In this document: positions 24,655 to 32,611 of the stretch, one piece after another
Layout of the letters: every line of letters begins with the position of its first letter
Position numbering within the stretch: the stretch's first letter is position 1
Assembly: GCF_024168825.1 (NCBI RefSeq)
Contig: NZ_JALJWH010000001.1
Location: 2,852,001 to 2,916,000, forward strand
DNA length: 64,000 nt
Direction: 5' to 3'
Source: Paenarthrobacter sp. A20
GTDB taxonomy: Bacteria > Actinomycetota > Actinomycetes > Actinomycetales > Micrococcaceae
Made by a program: the position numbers and the translations under genes
Notes under the pieces: generated by a model
What the model saw: the letters and a program-made list of their open reading frames with translations, nothing else
Databases searched by the model: none
What the model was told of the DNA's origin: nothing

Positions 24655-26721
24655 CTAAACGACCGTCAGCGTCACTACAGATCCCTCAGGCACGTCCTTG
24701 TCCACCGGATTCTGGTCCCGAACGGTACCAAAGAAACCGCCCAGGATCTCATTCACCTTGACCTCGAACCCCAGCGCTTCCAGTTGCTGCCGGGCCTCCT
24801 TGGCTTGCTTTCCGATGAAGCTGGGCACCTTGACCATCTTGGGTCCCTTGGAAACGGTCAGGGTCACGGAATCGCCCTTGACGAGCGTGCCGTTCGCCGG
24901 GGCCTGGGCGACAATGGCGCCCTTCGGGACTGTCTTGTCGTTGACAGTCTCCGGAGCGATCACGGCTTTCAGTCCAACGTCCTGGAGGGCTTTGGCGGCT
25001 GCGTCCTGGGACAAACCCCGGACGTCGGGAACGGGGATTGGCTGTGGACCCTTGGAAACCGCCAGTGCCACAGGTGTGCCGTGCCGCACCTCGGTGCCCT
25101 TGGCAGGATCCTGGGAAATCACGACGCCGGCAGGTACCTTTTCGTCGAAAGCCTCCGTGACGTTGCCCAGCGCCATTTCGGCGGCGTTAAGGGCCGTTTT
25201 GGCCTCGTCCAAGGTGCCACCGGTCAGTCCCGGCAGTGCGAAAAGCTGGGCCCCCTTGGAGACCAAGACAGTGATGGGCTGGAACTTCCGTACTTCGGCG
25301 CCGGACTCCGGTTCGGTTCCGACGGCCAGCCCGGCCAGGATGTCGTCGTCGAAAACGTCCCGCGGCTCCGACTGGAATCCGGCAGTGCGGAGGAGCTGCT
25401 GAGCCTCCGCAACTGTCTTGTTCTTGACGTCGGGTACGGTTCCTGGCGATCCGGGCCCCATGCCGAAGAACCAACCCGCGGAAGCCGCGAGCATTGCCAG
25501 GATAACGATCACGATGGTCCAGATCACGCCACGGCGGCGCGGATTGCCCTCCCTGAGCGGGCGAACGGGCGTCGCTGCAGCACGTGCACGGTCTTTGGTC
25601 TGTTGCCGTTCGAGGCGCTTCATTTCCCGTTTGCCGGGTTGGCGAAGGTCCTGATCGGCATCCGGACCGGTCGTAACTGCCTTCGACTGCTGAAGGGCCG
25701 CCGAACCGGCCGCCATGACGGTGGTGGGGTTGCTCTGGTGGGAGATGAACTCGGTGGGCGACGCCGTTGTTGCCAGCGCCTCCGTTGGATTCCCCGCCGT
25801 GCCGGCCATGGGAGTGGTTGGGGACATGGCCGCGGGGGAGAACGGTGCTGGGCTTTGACGATGGTCCAACTGCTCGTCGGTGAGGGTGGTGCGGATGTGG
25901 CGGAGTTCGGCCAGCAAGGCAGTTCCATCCACGGGCCGGTTCTCGGCATCTGCTGCCGTGCACCACTGGACCAATTCATCCAGGTCTTCGGCCAGTCCGG
26001 GGGCTTCGTCCGAGGGTCGCCCGACCGTTGCATTGACGTGTTGGTATGCCACTTGAATGGGGGAGTCGCCTGCGTAGGGCTGCTTGCCCGTCAACATTTC
26101 GTAAAGCATGATGCCGGCCGAGTAGATATCGCTGCGGGCATCTGCGGGTTGTCCCAGGACCAGCTCCGGCGCCAGGTATGCCACAGTTCCAATCAGGGCC
26201 CCGGTACTGGTGTTGGCCGAGACAGCCCTGGCCAAGCCGAAATCGCCCACTTTGATCCGTCCGTCATCAGCAATGAGGACGTTTTCCGGCTTGATGTCGC
26301 GGTGGATCAACCCGGAGCCGTGGGCCGCGGCCAGGCCTTCGATCACAGGATCTATGAGTGCCAACGCCAGGCGCGGCGGCAGGGCACCTTGCTCGGTGAG
26401 GATGTCACGAAGCGTATGCCCCTTGACGTACTCCATGACCAGATACGCGATGTGGCCGTCTTCGCCTTGGTCCAGAACTCCGACAATATGCGGGTGGGAC
26501 AGGCTTGCGGCGGCTTTGGCTTCGCGGCTCAGCCTTTCCAGGAACGTGGGATCGTTTGCCAGGTGCGGGTGCAGGACTTTGAGGGCCACGTCGCGCTCCA
26601 GGCGCTGGTCCGTGGCCAGATAAACAGTGGACATTCCACCCCTCGCGAGGCGGGAGCGGACCAGGTAGCGCCCGTCCACAATGGTCCCGATGAGGTGGTC
26701 CTGCGTTGGTTCTTGCACCAT
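24655..26721 (-). CDS. pknL: Ser/Thr protein kinase with four PASTA domains (PknL/PknB type)
   Basis: Protein of 688 aa. The kinase domain (residues 10-275) has the glycine loop LARGGMSTVYLA, VALKVL (ATP Lys), HRDIKPENVLI catalytic loop, GDFGLA and an activation loop with Thr residues (NTSTGALIGT). A 120-residue linker leads to one TM (about 398-420, IWTIVIVILAMLAASAGWF). Four extracytoplasmic PASTA repeats (about 427-688) probably bind muropeptides or lipid II. The neighbourhood (aroG, Rv2175c-type gene, polyprenyl synthetase) matches mycobacterial PknL. A TAGGAT box (26725-26730) lies 3 nt before ATG and 6 nt before GTG codon 2, so translation may begin leaderless at 26718. Confidence 0.93.
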   Translation of the reverse strand: MVQEPTQDHLIGTIVDGRYLVRSRLARGGMSTVYLATDQRLERDVALKVLHPHLANDPTFLERLSREAKAAASLSHPHIVGVLDQGEDGHIAYLVMEYVKGHTLRDILTEQGALPPRLALALIDPVIEGLAAAHGSGLIHRDIKPENVLIADDGRIKVGDFGLARAVSANTSTGALIGTVAYLAPELVLGQPADARSDIYSAGIMLYEMLTGKQPYAGDSPIQVAYQHVNATVGRPSDEAPGLAEDLDELVQWCTAADAENRPVDGTALLAELRHIRTTLTDEQLDHRQSPAPFSPAAMSPTTPMAGTAGNPTEALATTASPTEFISHQSNPTTVMAAGSAALQQSKAVTTGPDADQDLRQPGKREMKRLERQQTKDRARAAATPVRPLREGNPRRRGVIWTIVIVILAMLAASAGWFFGMGPGSPGTVPDVKNKTVAEAQQLLRTAGFQSEPRDVFDDDILAGLAVGTEPESGAEVRKFQPITVLVSKGAQLFALPGLTGGTLDEAKTALNAAEMALGNVTEAFDEKVPAGVVISQDPAKGTEVRHGTPVALAVSKGPQPIPVPDVRGLSQDAAAKALQDVGLKAVIAPETVNDKTVPKGAIVAQAPANGTLVKGDSVTLTVSKGPKMVKVPSFIGKQAKEARQQLEALGFEVKVNEILGGFFGTVRDQNPVDKDVPEGSVVTLTVV

Positions 26722-26795
26722 ACGATCCTAAACGAGGCAGGGTAAGGGCCCGAATCCATAAGGGATCCGAGCCCCTTCCGAGGTGCTGTAGAGAC

Positions 26796-28136
26796 CTAAC
26801 CGAAGGTGCGCTGGCGGGCCTTGATCGATTCGACATAGCGCTTGGTGTCGTCGTACATGCCGTACTTGCTCACCGAGTACTGGCCTTGGTAGTAACCGGC
26901 AATCGCGGTGTCCAGGTCCTTGCTCGTGGCAATCAGGGCGCGGATGATTGCCACGCCCGCGGTGGCGTTGTCGTAGGGGTCCAGTAGGTTGAGCTTGCGG
27001 CCCACCAGGTCCGAAGCCCATTGGCCGGACGACGGGATGACTTGCATGGTGCCGATCGCGTTTGCGGGTGACACAGCCCGCTGGTCGAAGCCGGATTCCT
27101 GCTCGGCGAATGCCATGGCCAGGGAAGGGCTGACGCCCATGCGCCGGGCCGTATCGGCCACGATGCTCTTCATTTCGGCGCGACTGGGAACCGGGGAAGC
27201 GTTGAGCAACGCCTTGTTTTCGTTGGCGGAGCTGACAACCGCAGGCGGGTAGGTGAAACCCAGGAACGTGCTGGGGACCAGCGGCTTGGTGTCCCCGGCA
27301 GGCTGCAGGCCGGCACCGGGAATGGTCAGCTTCTGGCCCGGGTAGATGACCGTTGTTGCCGTGACATTGTTGGCCGTCATCAGGGCACTGAGGGAAACGC
27401 CGTGCCGCGAAGCAATGGAACTGAGGGTGTCACCGGCCTTAATGGTGTACGAGCCTGTGTTTGCCAGCGGAGCGGGTGCAGGAGCGGGTGCTGGAGCCGG
27501 AGTAGCTGGCGTCGAGGGCGCGGATCCGCCGCTGACCTTGATCTTCTGCCCCGGATAGATGATGGAGCTCCCGTTGAGGTTGTTCCAACTGAAGATGCTG
27601 GACAGTGGTACGCCGTGCTTGGCTGCAATGGCGCCAAGGGTGTCGCCGGATACAACCGTGTAAACCGTTGCGTTGCTGGGGGCGCTTGGGGCTGCCGGGG
27701 CGGACGGCTGCGCAGGTGTGGCCGTTGCAGTGCCCGTAAGTTTTATGCTCTGCCCCGGGTAGATCAGGGTGGTGGCAGAGAGCTTGTTCAGCTGGAGCAC
27801 CGCATTGGTATCAAGGTTGAAGCGGCGGGCGATGGCGCTGATGGTATCGCCGCGGACAATCGTGTACGTGTCCGGTACCGAGGGTGCCATGGGGCGCAAC
27901 GCGGAGGGCAGGGTGGCAGCAACGGCCTGTGCAGGAATGACGGTGCCCGTCGTGACGGCCTGGGCTTTCATGGCGGCAGCCAGCGTGGCGGGCACTTTAC
28001 GGGGTTGCGGTGCCTGTGAAGCCATGGACGGTTGGGCCAGGGCAAGCGAGGACAAAACCACGGCGGGAAGCGCAGCCGTGGTTGCCGCGATGACCGGCAT
28101 GCTCATGGTTCGTTTCGGCGAGCGGGGCGTCGTCAT
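26796..28136 (-). CDS. Secreted LysM-domain lytic transglycosylase
   Basis: Protein of 446 aa with an N-terminal signal peptide (basic PRSPKR, hydrophobic core, AQPSMASQA). Three LysM modules follow, at about residues 89-132, 156-200 and 227-270 (each Y-T-I/V-..GDT-L/I..IA.R..., ending IYPGQ.I/L), separated by Pro/Ala linkers. Residues 320-440 form a transglycosylase SLT domain with AFAEQESGF (catalytic Glu near 346), AIGTMQVIPSSGQWA and IAGYYQGQYSV. It should bind peptidoglycan glycan chains and cleave them, assisting wall remodelling. It is transcribed towards the PASTA kinase gene with 74 nt between them. Imperfect 9-bp repeats occupy its upstream region. Confidence 0.92.
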   Translation of the reverse strand: MTTPRSPKRTMSMPVIAATTAALPAVVLSSLALAQPSMASQAPQPRKVPATLAAAMKAQAVTTGTVIPAQAVAATLPSALRPMAPSVPDTYTIVRGDTISAIARRFNLDTNAVLQLNKLSATTLIYPGQSIKLTGTATATPAQPSAPAAPSAPSNATVYTVVSGDTLGAIAAKHGVPLSSIFSWNNLNGSSIIYPGQKIKVSGGSAPSTPATPAPAPAPAPAPLANTGSYTIKAGDTLSSIASRHGVSLSALMTANNVTATTVIYPGQKLTIPGAGLQPAGDTKPLVPSTFLGFTYPPAVVSSANENKALLNASPVPSRAEMKSIVADTARRMGVSPSLAMAFAEQESGFDQRAVSPANAIGTMQVIPSSGQWASDLVGRKLNLLDPYDNATAGVAIIRALIATSKDLDTAIAGYYQGQYSVSKYGMYDDTKRYVESIKARQRTFG

Positions 28137-28175
28137 GAAAATGTCCTCATCTCAACAGCGGGGTTGTTTGATGGC

Positions 28176-28248
28176 GCTGTTGTCAGTGTTACCAATGTTA
28201 CTGATGTTATCAATGGTGCAAGTGTGATCAGTGTGAATCTCTCACACT
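28176..28248. repeat. Imperfect 9-bp tandem repeats and AGTGTGA palindrome upstream of the LysM gene
   Basis: Seven consecutive 9-mers of the form RRTGTTANC-like sequence run from 28176 to 28238: gctgttgtc, agtgttacc, aatgttact, gatgttatc, aatggtgca, agtgtgatc, agtgtgaat. The last unit is part of AGTGTGA-N5-TCACACT (28230-28248). This resembles a CRP/GlxR site but has a 5-bp rather than 6-bp spacer. The block lies 40-112 bp upstream of the LysM start. The rest of the 259-bp gap holds no gene. Confidence 0.55.
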
Positions 28249-28395
28249 TAATGAATCGGCACAACAATTCCTGCCGTTCGGGATTCTTGGAAATCAAATT
28301 GTTGGCAATGAAAACGCCGACTTAACGACGGACTCCAAGGTCCGCCGTCGGACTCCGGCTAGGCGCCGGGCAGGGCGGCGTGGCAACCTTGATTC

Positions 28396-28749
28396 GTGAG
28401 TAATGTAGAAAGCCTTGTTTCCGAATGGCTCCCGCTGCCGGATGTCGCCGAGCTGCTGGAAGTTTCCATCACCAAAGTCCACGGACTGTTGGATGAGCGT
28501 GCGCTGGTAGCCATCAGGCGGGGAGAACGGAATATCCGCTCAATCCCCGCCCTGTTTATCCAGGATGGGCATGTTGTGGACAGCTTGAAGGGAACCATTG
28601 CGGTTCTCAGCGACGCTGGTTACAACGACGAAGAGTTGATCATCTGGCTTTTCACGCCCGACGAATCACTGCGGGGACGGCCCATTGATGCCCTGCGCGA
28701 GGGGCGGAAGACAGAGATCAGGCGCCGCGCCCAGTCTTTGGCCTGGTAG
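28396..28749 (+). CDS. Rv2175c-type winged-helix DNA-binding protein
   Basis: Protein of 117 aa from GTG 28396. The N-terminal helix-turn-helix (WLPLPDVAELLEVSITKVHGLLDERALVAIRRGERN) is followed by IPALFIQDGHVVDSLKGTIAVL and the conserved tail LRGRPIDALREGRKTEIRRRAQSLAW. This pattern matches M. tuberculosis Rv2175c, a DNA-binding substrate of PknL encoded beside pknL. Here too the kinase is two genes away. Divergent from the LysM gene. No SD is visible before the GTG. DNA targets are unknown. Confidence 0.85.
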   Translation: MSNVESLVSEWLPLPDVAELLEVSITKVHGLLDERALVAIRRGERNIRSIPALFIQDGHVVDSLKGTIAVLSDAGYNDEELIIWLFTPDESLRGRPIDALREGRKTEIRRRAQSLAW

Positions 28750-28797
28750 CAGCGCCTTCCTGCCTCAGGGATGTATCAAGAACTGAATTAACACGAT

Positions 28798-28825
28798 GAC
28801 GACGGCGGTTCCCACCGCCGTCGTC
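28798..28825. terminator. Bidirectional terminator
   Basis: Perfect 11-bp GC-rich stem GACGACGGCGG (28798-28808) with CCGCCGTCGTC (28815-28825), between convergent Rv2175c-type gene (ends 28749) and polyprenyl synthetase (ends 28873). Confidence 0.85.
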
Positions 28826-28872
28826 TGCTTATGTCCTGCCCGCCCCGGTCCAGGGCGGCGTTGCGGCTTTCG

Positions 28873-29967
28873 TCAGGCTGCGCGGCTAACGGCAGCCTCG
28901 GCAAGCTGGCTCAGTGCCTTCAGCGGGACCTCTTCGAGCGGCAAGCGTTCCAAGGCCTCAAAGGCCTGGTTGCTCAGCGCCGCGATCAGGGATTCCGTGG
29001 CGTCCAAGGCGCCGCATTGCACGATGATGCGGCGGATTTCGGCGACATCGGATTCGCCGAGGTCGGGATTGCCCAGCATTCGGTCGAGGTAATCTGCCTC
29101 GGTTGCAGTTGCCTGGTTGATGGCAAAGCCAACAAGAACCGTGCGTTTGCCTTCACGCAGGTCATCACCAGCGGGCTTGCCGGTGGTTTCGGGGTCGCCG
29201 AAAACGCCAAGCACGTCGTCCCGCATTTGGAACGCCTCGCCAAGGGGCAACGAGAATTGCGAGTAGCTCTCCAAAAGCCTGTCCGGTGCTCCCGCGAGAG
29301 CTCCACCCAAGGCCAGCGGGTGCTCAGTGGAGTATTTCGCCGATTTGTACCGGATGATCGATTTTGCGCGGTCCACCGAACCAGCACGGTCACGTACGGG
29401 GCCGGCCACCTCTTCAAGGATGTCGAGGTACTGACCTGCCATGACCTCTGCCCTCATCACGTTGAAGATGCGCCGGGCAGGGCTTCCCGATGCAGCCCGG
29501 GGCCCTATCTCGGTGAAGGACTCCTCGCTGAAGGACAAACAAAGGTCACCGGTCAGGATGGCGGCAGCGTCCCCGAACCTGCCGCTGTCCAGAGCCCAAC
29601 CGTTCATCTCGTGGAGTTGGCCGAAACGCTTGTGCACGCTGGGGCCACCCCGGCGGGTATCGGAGCGGTCGATGATGTCGTCATGGATCAGCGCTGCTGC
29701 CTGGAAAAGTTCGAGCGCACACCCGGCCGTGACTATATCGGGGTCCTCTGCACGGCCGCCGGCGCCTCTCCAGCCCCAGTAGCACATCAGCGCCCGGAGG
29801 CGTTTGCCGCCGGTGACCAGGCTCGAAATTGATCCGATCAGCGGCGAGACGTCCGGAGACACCGTTGCCATGAGGTCCTCTTGCTCCGACAGGAAGCCCT
29901 TCAATTTGCCGGCAACGCCGTCGATGAAGTGCGTCTGCTCGGTGGTCACCTGGGCCAAAGCCGTCAC
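28873..29967 (-). CDS. idsA: Polyprenyl (geranylgeranyl-type) diphosphate synthase
   Basis: Protein of 364 aa, trans-isoprenyl diphosphate synthase. The first Asp-rich motif is ALIHDDIIDRSDTRRG (about residue 95). The second is FQMRDDVLGVFGDPETTGK (about residue 248) with DDLREGKRT. GGKRLRALM binds the diphosphate. Residues before the first motif (CALELFQAAAL) set chain length; a Phe at the -5 region suggests a short product such as C15-C20, but this is not decisive. It would feed carotenoids, menaquinone or lipid carriers. GTG 29967 overlaps the stop of the upstream lipoprotein (GTGA). Position next to the pknL/Rv2175c genes matches mycobacterial idsA2. Confidence 0.9.
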   Translation of the reverse strand: MTALAQVTTEQTHFIDGVAGKLKGFLSEQEDLMATVSPDVSPLIGSISSLVTGGKRLRALMCYWGWRGAGGRAEDPDIVTAGCALELFQAAALIHDDIIDRSDTRRGGPSVHKRFGQLHEMNGWALDSGRFGDAAAILTGDLCLSFSEESFTEIGPRAASGSPARRIFNVMRAEVMAGQYLDILEEVAGPVRDRAGSVDRAKSIIRYKSAKYSTEHPLALGGALAGAPDRLLESYSQFSLPLGEAFQMRDDVLGVFGDPETTGKPAGDDLREGKRTVLVGFAINQATATEADYLDRMLGNPDLGESDVAEIRRIIVQCGALDATESLIAALSNQAFEALERLPLEEVPLKALSQLAEAAVSRAA

Positions 29968-30530
29968 TTGATGGACCCGGACGCCACGTTGGCGCCGATG
30001 GTGAAGGTGGACACGCCTTCCTTCTGCCGTATGGACACGTTCACGGTCTCGCCGTCGCCACGAATGAAGTCCAGGGAAGTGACGTTGCCTACAGCTTCCG
30101 GCCCGGGGACCAGTTTGAAGCCCTGCGCCTCCAATGAAGCCTTGTAGTAGTCCACAACACCCTCCGGCGGAGCTTTGATGGTTCCCACCAGCGCCACAGT
30201 TGCCAGGGATGCGCTCTTGTCGAAGCTGCTGGAACGTACCGATGTCTTGGGCATGACCGGAATCAGCTGCTCAGGGAAGCCCGGAACCAGTGCATTCACC
30301 GTGGCCGTGGCCCCTGGTGCTGGCGTGGCCGACTCGGTTGACGCCGTTGTCTCGGGCGCGGACGTGGAGTTGGAGGCGGCCGGGGTTGACGTTGCCGAGG
30401 CCGTGGAAGCATCCGTGGGGGAGGGCGCAGCCGAACTGCCAGGGGACGGCGTGCAGGCCGAGGCCGCCACAGCGACACTTACTGCGAGCAGGGCAAACCC
30501 TCGCGATCGAGGAGTTCCAAAGAGCTTCAC
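29964..30530 (-). CDS. Putative lipoprotein with low-complexity Ser/Thr/Ala linker
   Basis: Protein of 188 aa. A lipoprotein signal peptide is visible: basic MKLFGTPRSRG, hydrophobic FALLAVSVAVAA, lipobox ASAC with Cys26 as the acylated residue. A 60-residue Ser/Thr/Pro/Ala linker follows, probably glycosylatable. A C-terminal folded part of about 100 residues (FPEQLIPVMPKTSVRSSSFD, VDYYKASLEAQGFKLV, GETVNVSIRQKEG) looks like a small alpha/beta module of unknown family. Start GTG 30530 with GGAAGGA upstream. It precedes idsA with a 4-bp overlap. It does not look like LppM of the mycobacterial neighbourhood. Confidence 0.75.
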   Translation of the reverse strand: MKLFGTPRSRGFALLAVSVAVAASACTPSPGSSAAPSPTDASTASATSTPAASNSTSAPETTASTESATPAPGATATVNALVPGFPEQLIPVMPKTSVRSSSFDKSASLATVALVGTIKAPPEGVVDYYKASLEAQGFKLVPGPEAVGNVTSLDFIRGDGETVNVSIRQKEGVSTFTIGANVASGSIK

Positions 30531-30589
30531 AGGGTATCCTTCCGGGGGCTGAGCCTGACTGTGCCTCCAGTTTAGTCAGTGGCCGGGCA

Positions 30590-30595
30590 TAGTAT
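30590..30595 (+). promoter_or_regulatory. Candidate -10 box of leaderless dinB
   Basis: TAGTAT ends 7 nt before GTG 30603, which would put the transcription start at or next to the start codon. No SD is present before either GTG 30579 or 30603. Confidence 0.45.
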
Positions 30596-30602
30596 TGCCG
30601 AT

Positions 30603-31865
30603 GTGAGGCAGGAAGCATTCGGCGGCGCCCAAAGGGCCGGCCACGAGCCCGCCCGCAGTGCTGCTGAGGCCCTGCGGGAACTGAGGCGAACCAGCATACT
30701 TCACGTAGACATGGATGCCTTCTTCGTTTCCGTCGAACTCCGCAGTCGTCCGGACCTTCGGGGAAAACCGGTGATAGTCGGCTTCCCGGCGGAACGGTCG
30801 GTGGTGCTTTCAGCTTCCTACGAGGCCCGGGCCACCGGCGTGAAGTCCGCCATGCCCATGTCCATTGCCATGAGGCGGTGCCCTGCCGCGGTGGTCATCG
30901 AACCCCGGCACACACTGTATTACCAGGTCTCCGCCCAGCTGATGGAGGTCTTCGCCTCCATTACGGACCTGGTGGAGCCGCTCAGCGTGGACGAAGCCTT
31001 TTTGGATGTGGGTGGTGCGATTCGACGGCTCGGCTCACCGCTGGACATCGGCCACCTCATCCGCCGGAGGGTCCAGTCCGAACTGGGCATCACGGCATCA
31101 GTAGGAATCGCAGGCACCAAGTTCGTGGCGAAGATCGCATCTACCCGGTGCAAACCCGATGGCATCCTGCAGATCGATGCCGAAGACACCGTCCCCTATC
31201 TGCACAGCCTGCCTGTCAACGCACTGTGGGGAGTAGGCGGGAAGACCGCGGAAGTTCTAGCGCGCCTTGGCATTCGAACCGTGGCGGACGTGGCGGCTAC
31301 GCCCTTGGCTTCCTTGAAGAAGGTCCTCGGCGCCAGCGGAGAGCATGTCCACCGGCTGTCCATGGGGGTCGATCCGCGGCCCGTCACACCCACCAGGCTT
31401 GAGAAAAGCATCGGGGCGGAGGAAACATTCTCAGTCGACACCGGGGATGAAGCCCTGTTGCACAGGGAGTTGCTGCGCTTATCGCACCGAACGGCCGGCC
31501 GCCTGCGCAGCTCCGGCATGTTGGCCAGGACGGTGGCGTTGAAATTGAGGTACTCGGACTTCTCCACTGTTACGCGAAGCCGGACCGTCCATGCTCCGGT
31601 GGACAGTGCGCAGATGATCTACCAAGTGGCAGTGCAGCTGCTGGAGTCGTTGGGCCCCCGGTCCATGAGCGTCCGCCTTGTGGGAGTGCGGGCAGAGCAA
31701 CTGGAGCCCGTCGGCCAGACCTCCCTGCAGCTGAGCCTGGATCGACGGGACGATAATTGGCGGGCCGCGGAGCAGGCATTGGACCGGGTCTCCGAACGCT
31801 TCGGGTCCAAAACGTTGCTTCCTGCCCGGCTTTTGGAACCGGGTAAGCCTCCAGCAGGCACTTAA
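30603..31865 (+). CDS. dinB: DNA polymerase IV (Y family)
   Basis: Protein of 420 aa from GTG 30603; an upstream GTG at 30579 would precede the -10-like box, so 30603 is preferred. Translesion polymerase: the palm motifs are ILHVDMDAFFVSVE and PLSVDEAFLDV (catalytic Asp/Asp-Glu), with SYEARATGVKSAMPM in the fingers. The helix-hairpin-helix thumb contains LWGVGGKTAEVLARLGI, and the little finger follows. The C-terminus (QLSLDRRDDNWRAAEQALD) lacks an obvious QLVLF-type clamp motif, though TSLQLSL is a candidate. It lies between the lipoprotein gene and the dcw cluster. No LexA box is apparent upstream. Confidence 0.93.
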   Translation: MRQEAFGGAQRAGHEPARSAAEALRELRRTSILHVDMDAFFVSVELRSRPDLRGKPVIVGFPAERSVVLSASYEARATGVKSAMPMSIAMRRCPAAVVIEPRHTLYYQVSAQLMEVFASITDLVEPLSVDEAFLDVGGAIRRLGSPLDIGHLIRRRVQSELGITASVGIAGTKFVAKIASTRCKPDGILQIDAEDTVPYLHSLPVNALWGVGGKTAEVLARLGIRTVADVAATPLASLKKVLGASGEHVHRLSMGVDPRPVTPTRLEKSIGAEETFSVDTGDEALLHRELLRLSHRTAGRLRSSGMLARTVALKLRYSDFSTVTRSRTVHAPVDSAQMIYQVAVQLLESLGPRSMSVRLVGVRAEQLEPVGQTSLQLSLDRRDDNWRAAEQALDRVSERFGSKTLLPARLLEPGKPPAGT

Positions 31866-31951
31866 GGCATGTGAGGTTGGTCCCGCAAGGCCCCGGGCGT
31901 CTTTCAGAACGGCGTCCGACAAACTATCCTATTTATTACAGAGACTTAGAT

Positions 31952-32080
31952 CGTCTGGACAAACTGTTTCCTGAACAGTCGGCCCTAAGATGCCCGCTGA
32001 ACCAAGAGGGAATTTTGGGAACGATTTTCTTGGTCCGATCGTTTTGGTAACAGACGCACAGGACGCGTTATGTCCAGACG
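31952..32080 (+). ncRNA. Candidate structured leader upstream of the DUF3040 gene
   Basis: CGTCTGGACA (31952-31961) pairs perfectly with TGTCCAGACG (32071-32080). Inside lie ACTGTT/AACAGT (31963-31968 with 31974-31979) and ACCAAGA/TCTTGGT (32001-32007 with 32028-32034, extendable by G-U pairs). TTTCAG-N17-TATCCT (31902-31930) is a possible promoter. The SD AAAGGAGGT starts 10 nt after the closing stem. Also present is an imperfect 14-bp repeat CGATTTTCTTGGT/CGATCGTTTTGGT. Pairing is seen; a regulatory role is inferred. Confidence 0.4.
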
Positions 32081-32103
32081 CTGGCTGACTAAAGGAGGTC
32101 GTG

Positions 32104-32472
32104 ATGCCCCTCTCGGAGCATGAACAGAAGCTGCTTGAGCAACTCGAAAAGCAACTTCATGAGGACGATCCGAAGTTCGCCAACACCATGGGTTCGGATC
32201 CCATCCGCAGTTGGTCTACCCGGCATGTGATTATCGGCGTCCTGGGCGCCATTGCCGGCATACTCCTCCTGCTCGTAGGGGTTTCGATGCAGGCGATACC
32301 AGTGGGTGTCCTCGGCTTCGTCGTCATGGGTGCTGGCGTCTACTTCGCCACGTTGCGTGGTGCGGCCTTTGGCAAAGCCAGCAAGGGCAAGCCGGGAAAG
32401 GGTAAGCCCAAGAGCTCGTTCATGAGCAGTCTGGAAGAGCGCTGGGACGAACGGCGCCGCGACGACTCCTGA
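32104..32472 (+). CDS. DUF3040 membrane protein
   Basis: Protein of 122 aa from ATG 32104, preceded by AAAGGAGGT (5-nt spacing); the adjoining GTG 32101 is too close. The N-terminus MPLSEHEQKLLEQLEKQL is the DUF3040 hallmark, an amphipathic segment. Two TM helices follow (VIIGVLGAIAGILLLLVGV and VGVLGFVVMGAGVYFATL), then a strongly basic Gly/Lys tail (GKASKGKPGKGKPKSS) ending RWDERRRDDS. The family is restricted to actinobacteria and has no known function. It usually sits just upstream of mraZ, as here. An intrinsic terminator separates it from mraZ. Confidence 0.88.
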   Translation: MPLSEHEQKLLEQLEKQLHEDDPKFANTMGSDPIRSWSTRHVIIGVLGAIAGILLLLVGVSMQAIPVGVLGFVVMGAGVYFATLRGAAFGKASKGKPGKGKPKSSFMSSLEERWDERRRDDS

Positions 32473-32543
32473 CTGACACCTTTCGCCGTCGGCCGGCGGC
32501 ATTGCTTCAAACACGCCCCTTGACTCCCGGGTAGGGATAACGG

Positions 32544-32566
32544 AAGACCCGCATTGCGGGTCTTTT
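32544..32566 (+). terminator. Intrinsic terminator after DUF3040 gene
   Basis: AAGACCCGC (32544-32552) and GCGGGTCTT (32556-32564) form a perfect stem with an ATT loop followed by TT. It isolates the dcw cluster from the DUF3040/dinB side. Confidence 0.9.
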
Positions 32567-32611
32567 CGCGTTTAACGCGTTTAAGCGGGATACGAGGCAT
32601 TCGTGGGAGCC

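Noticed and set aside
24784-26745. 653-aa open frame on the plus strand opposite the PASTA kinase gene
   Set aside because: Shadow of the kinase reading frame; the kinase motifs are unmistakable and no start signal supports the antisense frame.
28230-28248. Canonical CRP/GlxR site
   Set aside because: The half-sites TGTGA and TCACA are present but separated by 5 bp, not 6, so it is kept only as a CRP-like palindrome.
28137-28395. c-di-AMP (ydaO) riboswitch upstream of the LysM gene
   Set aside because: Such riboswitches often precede wall hydrolases in actinobacteria, so it was looked for, but none of the expected conserved blocks or pairing is visible on the minus strand.
29964-30530. Lipoprotein as LppM, the expected neighbour in mycobacteria
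   Set aside because: Both are secreted or lipid-anchored and near the same genes, but the folded part does not show the LppM-type sequence, so only a generic lipoprotein is claimed.
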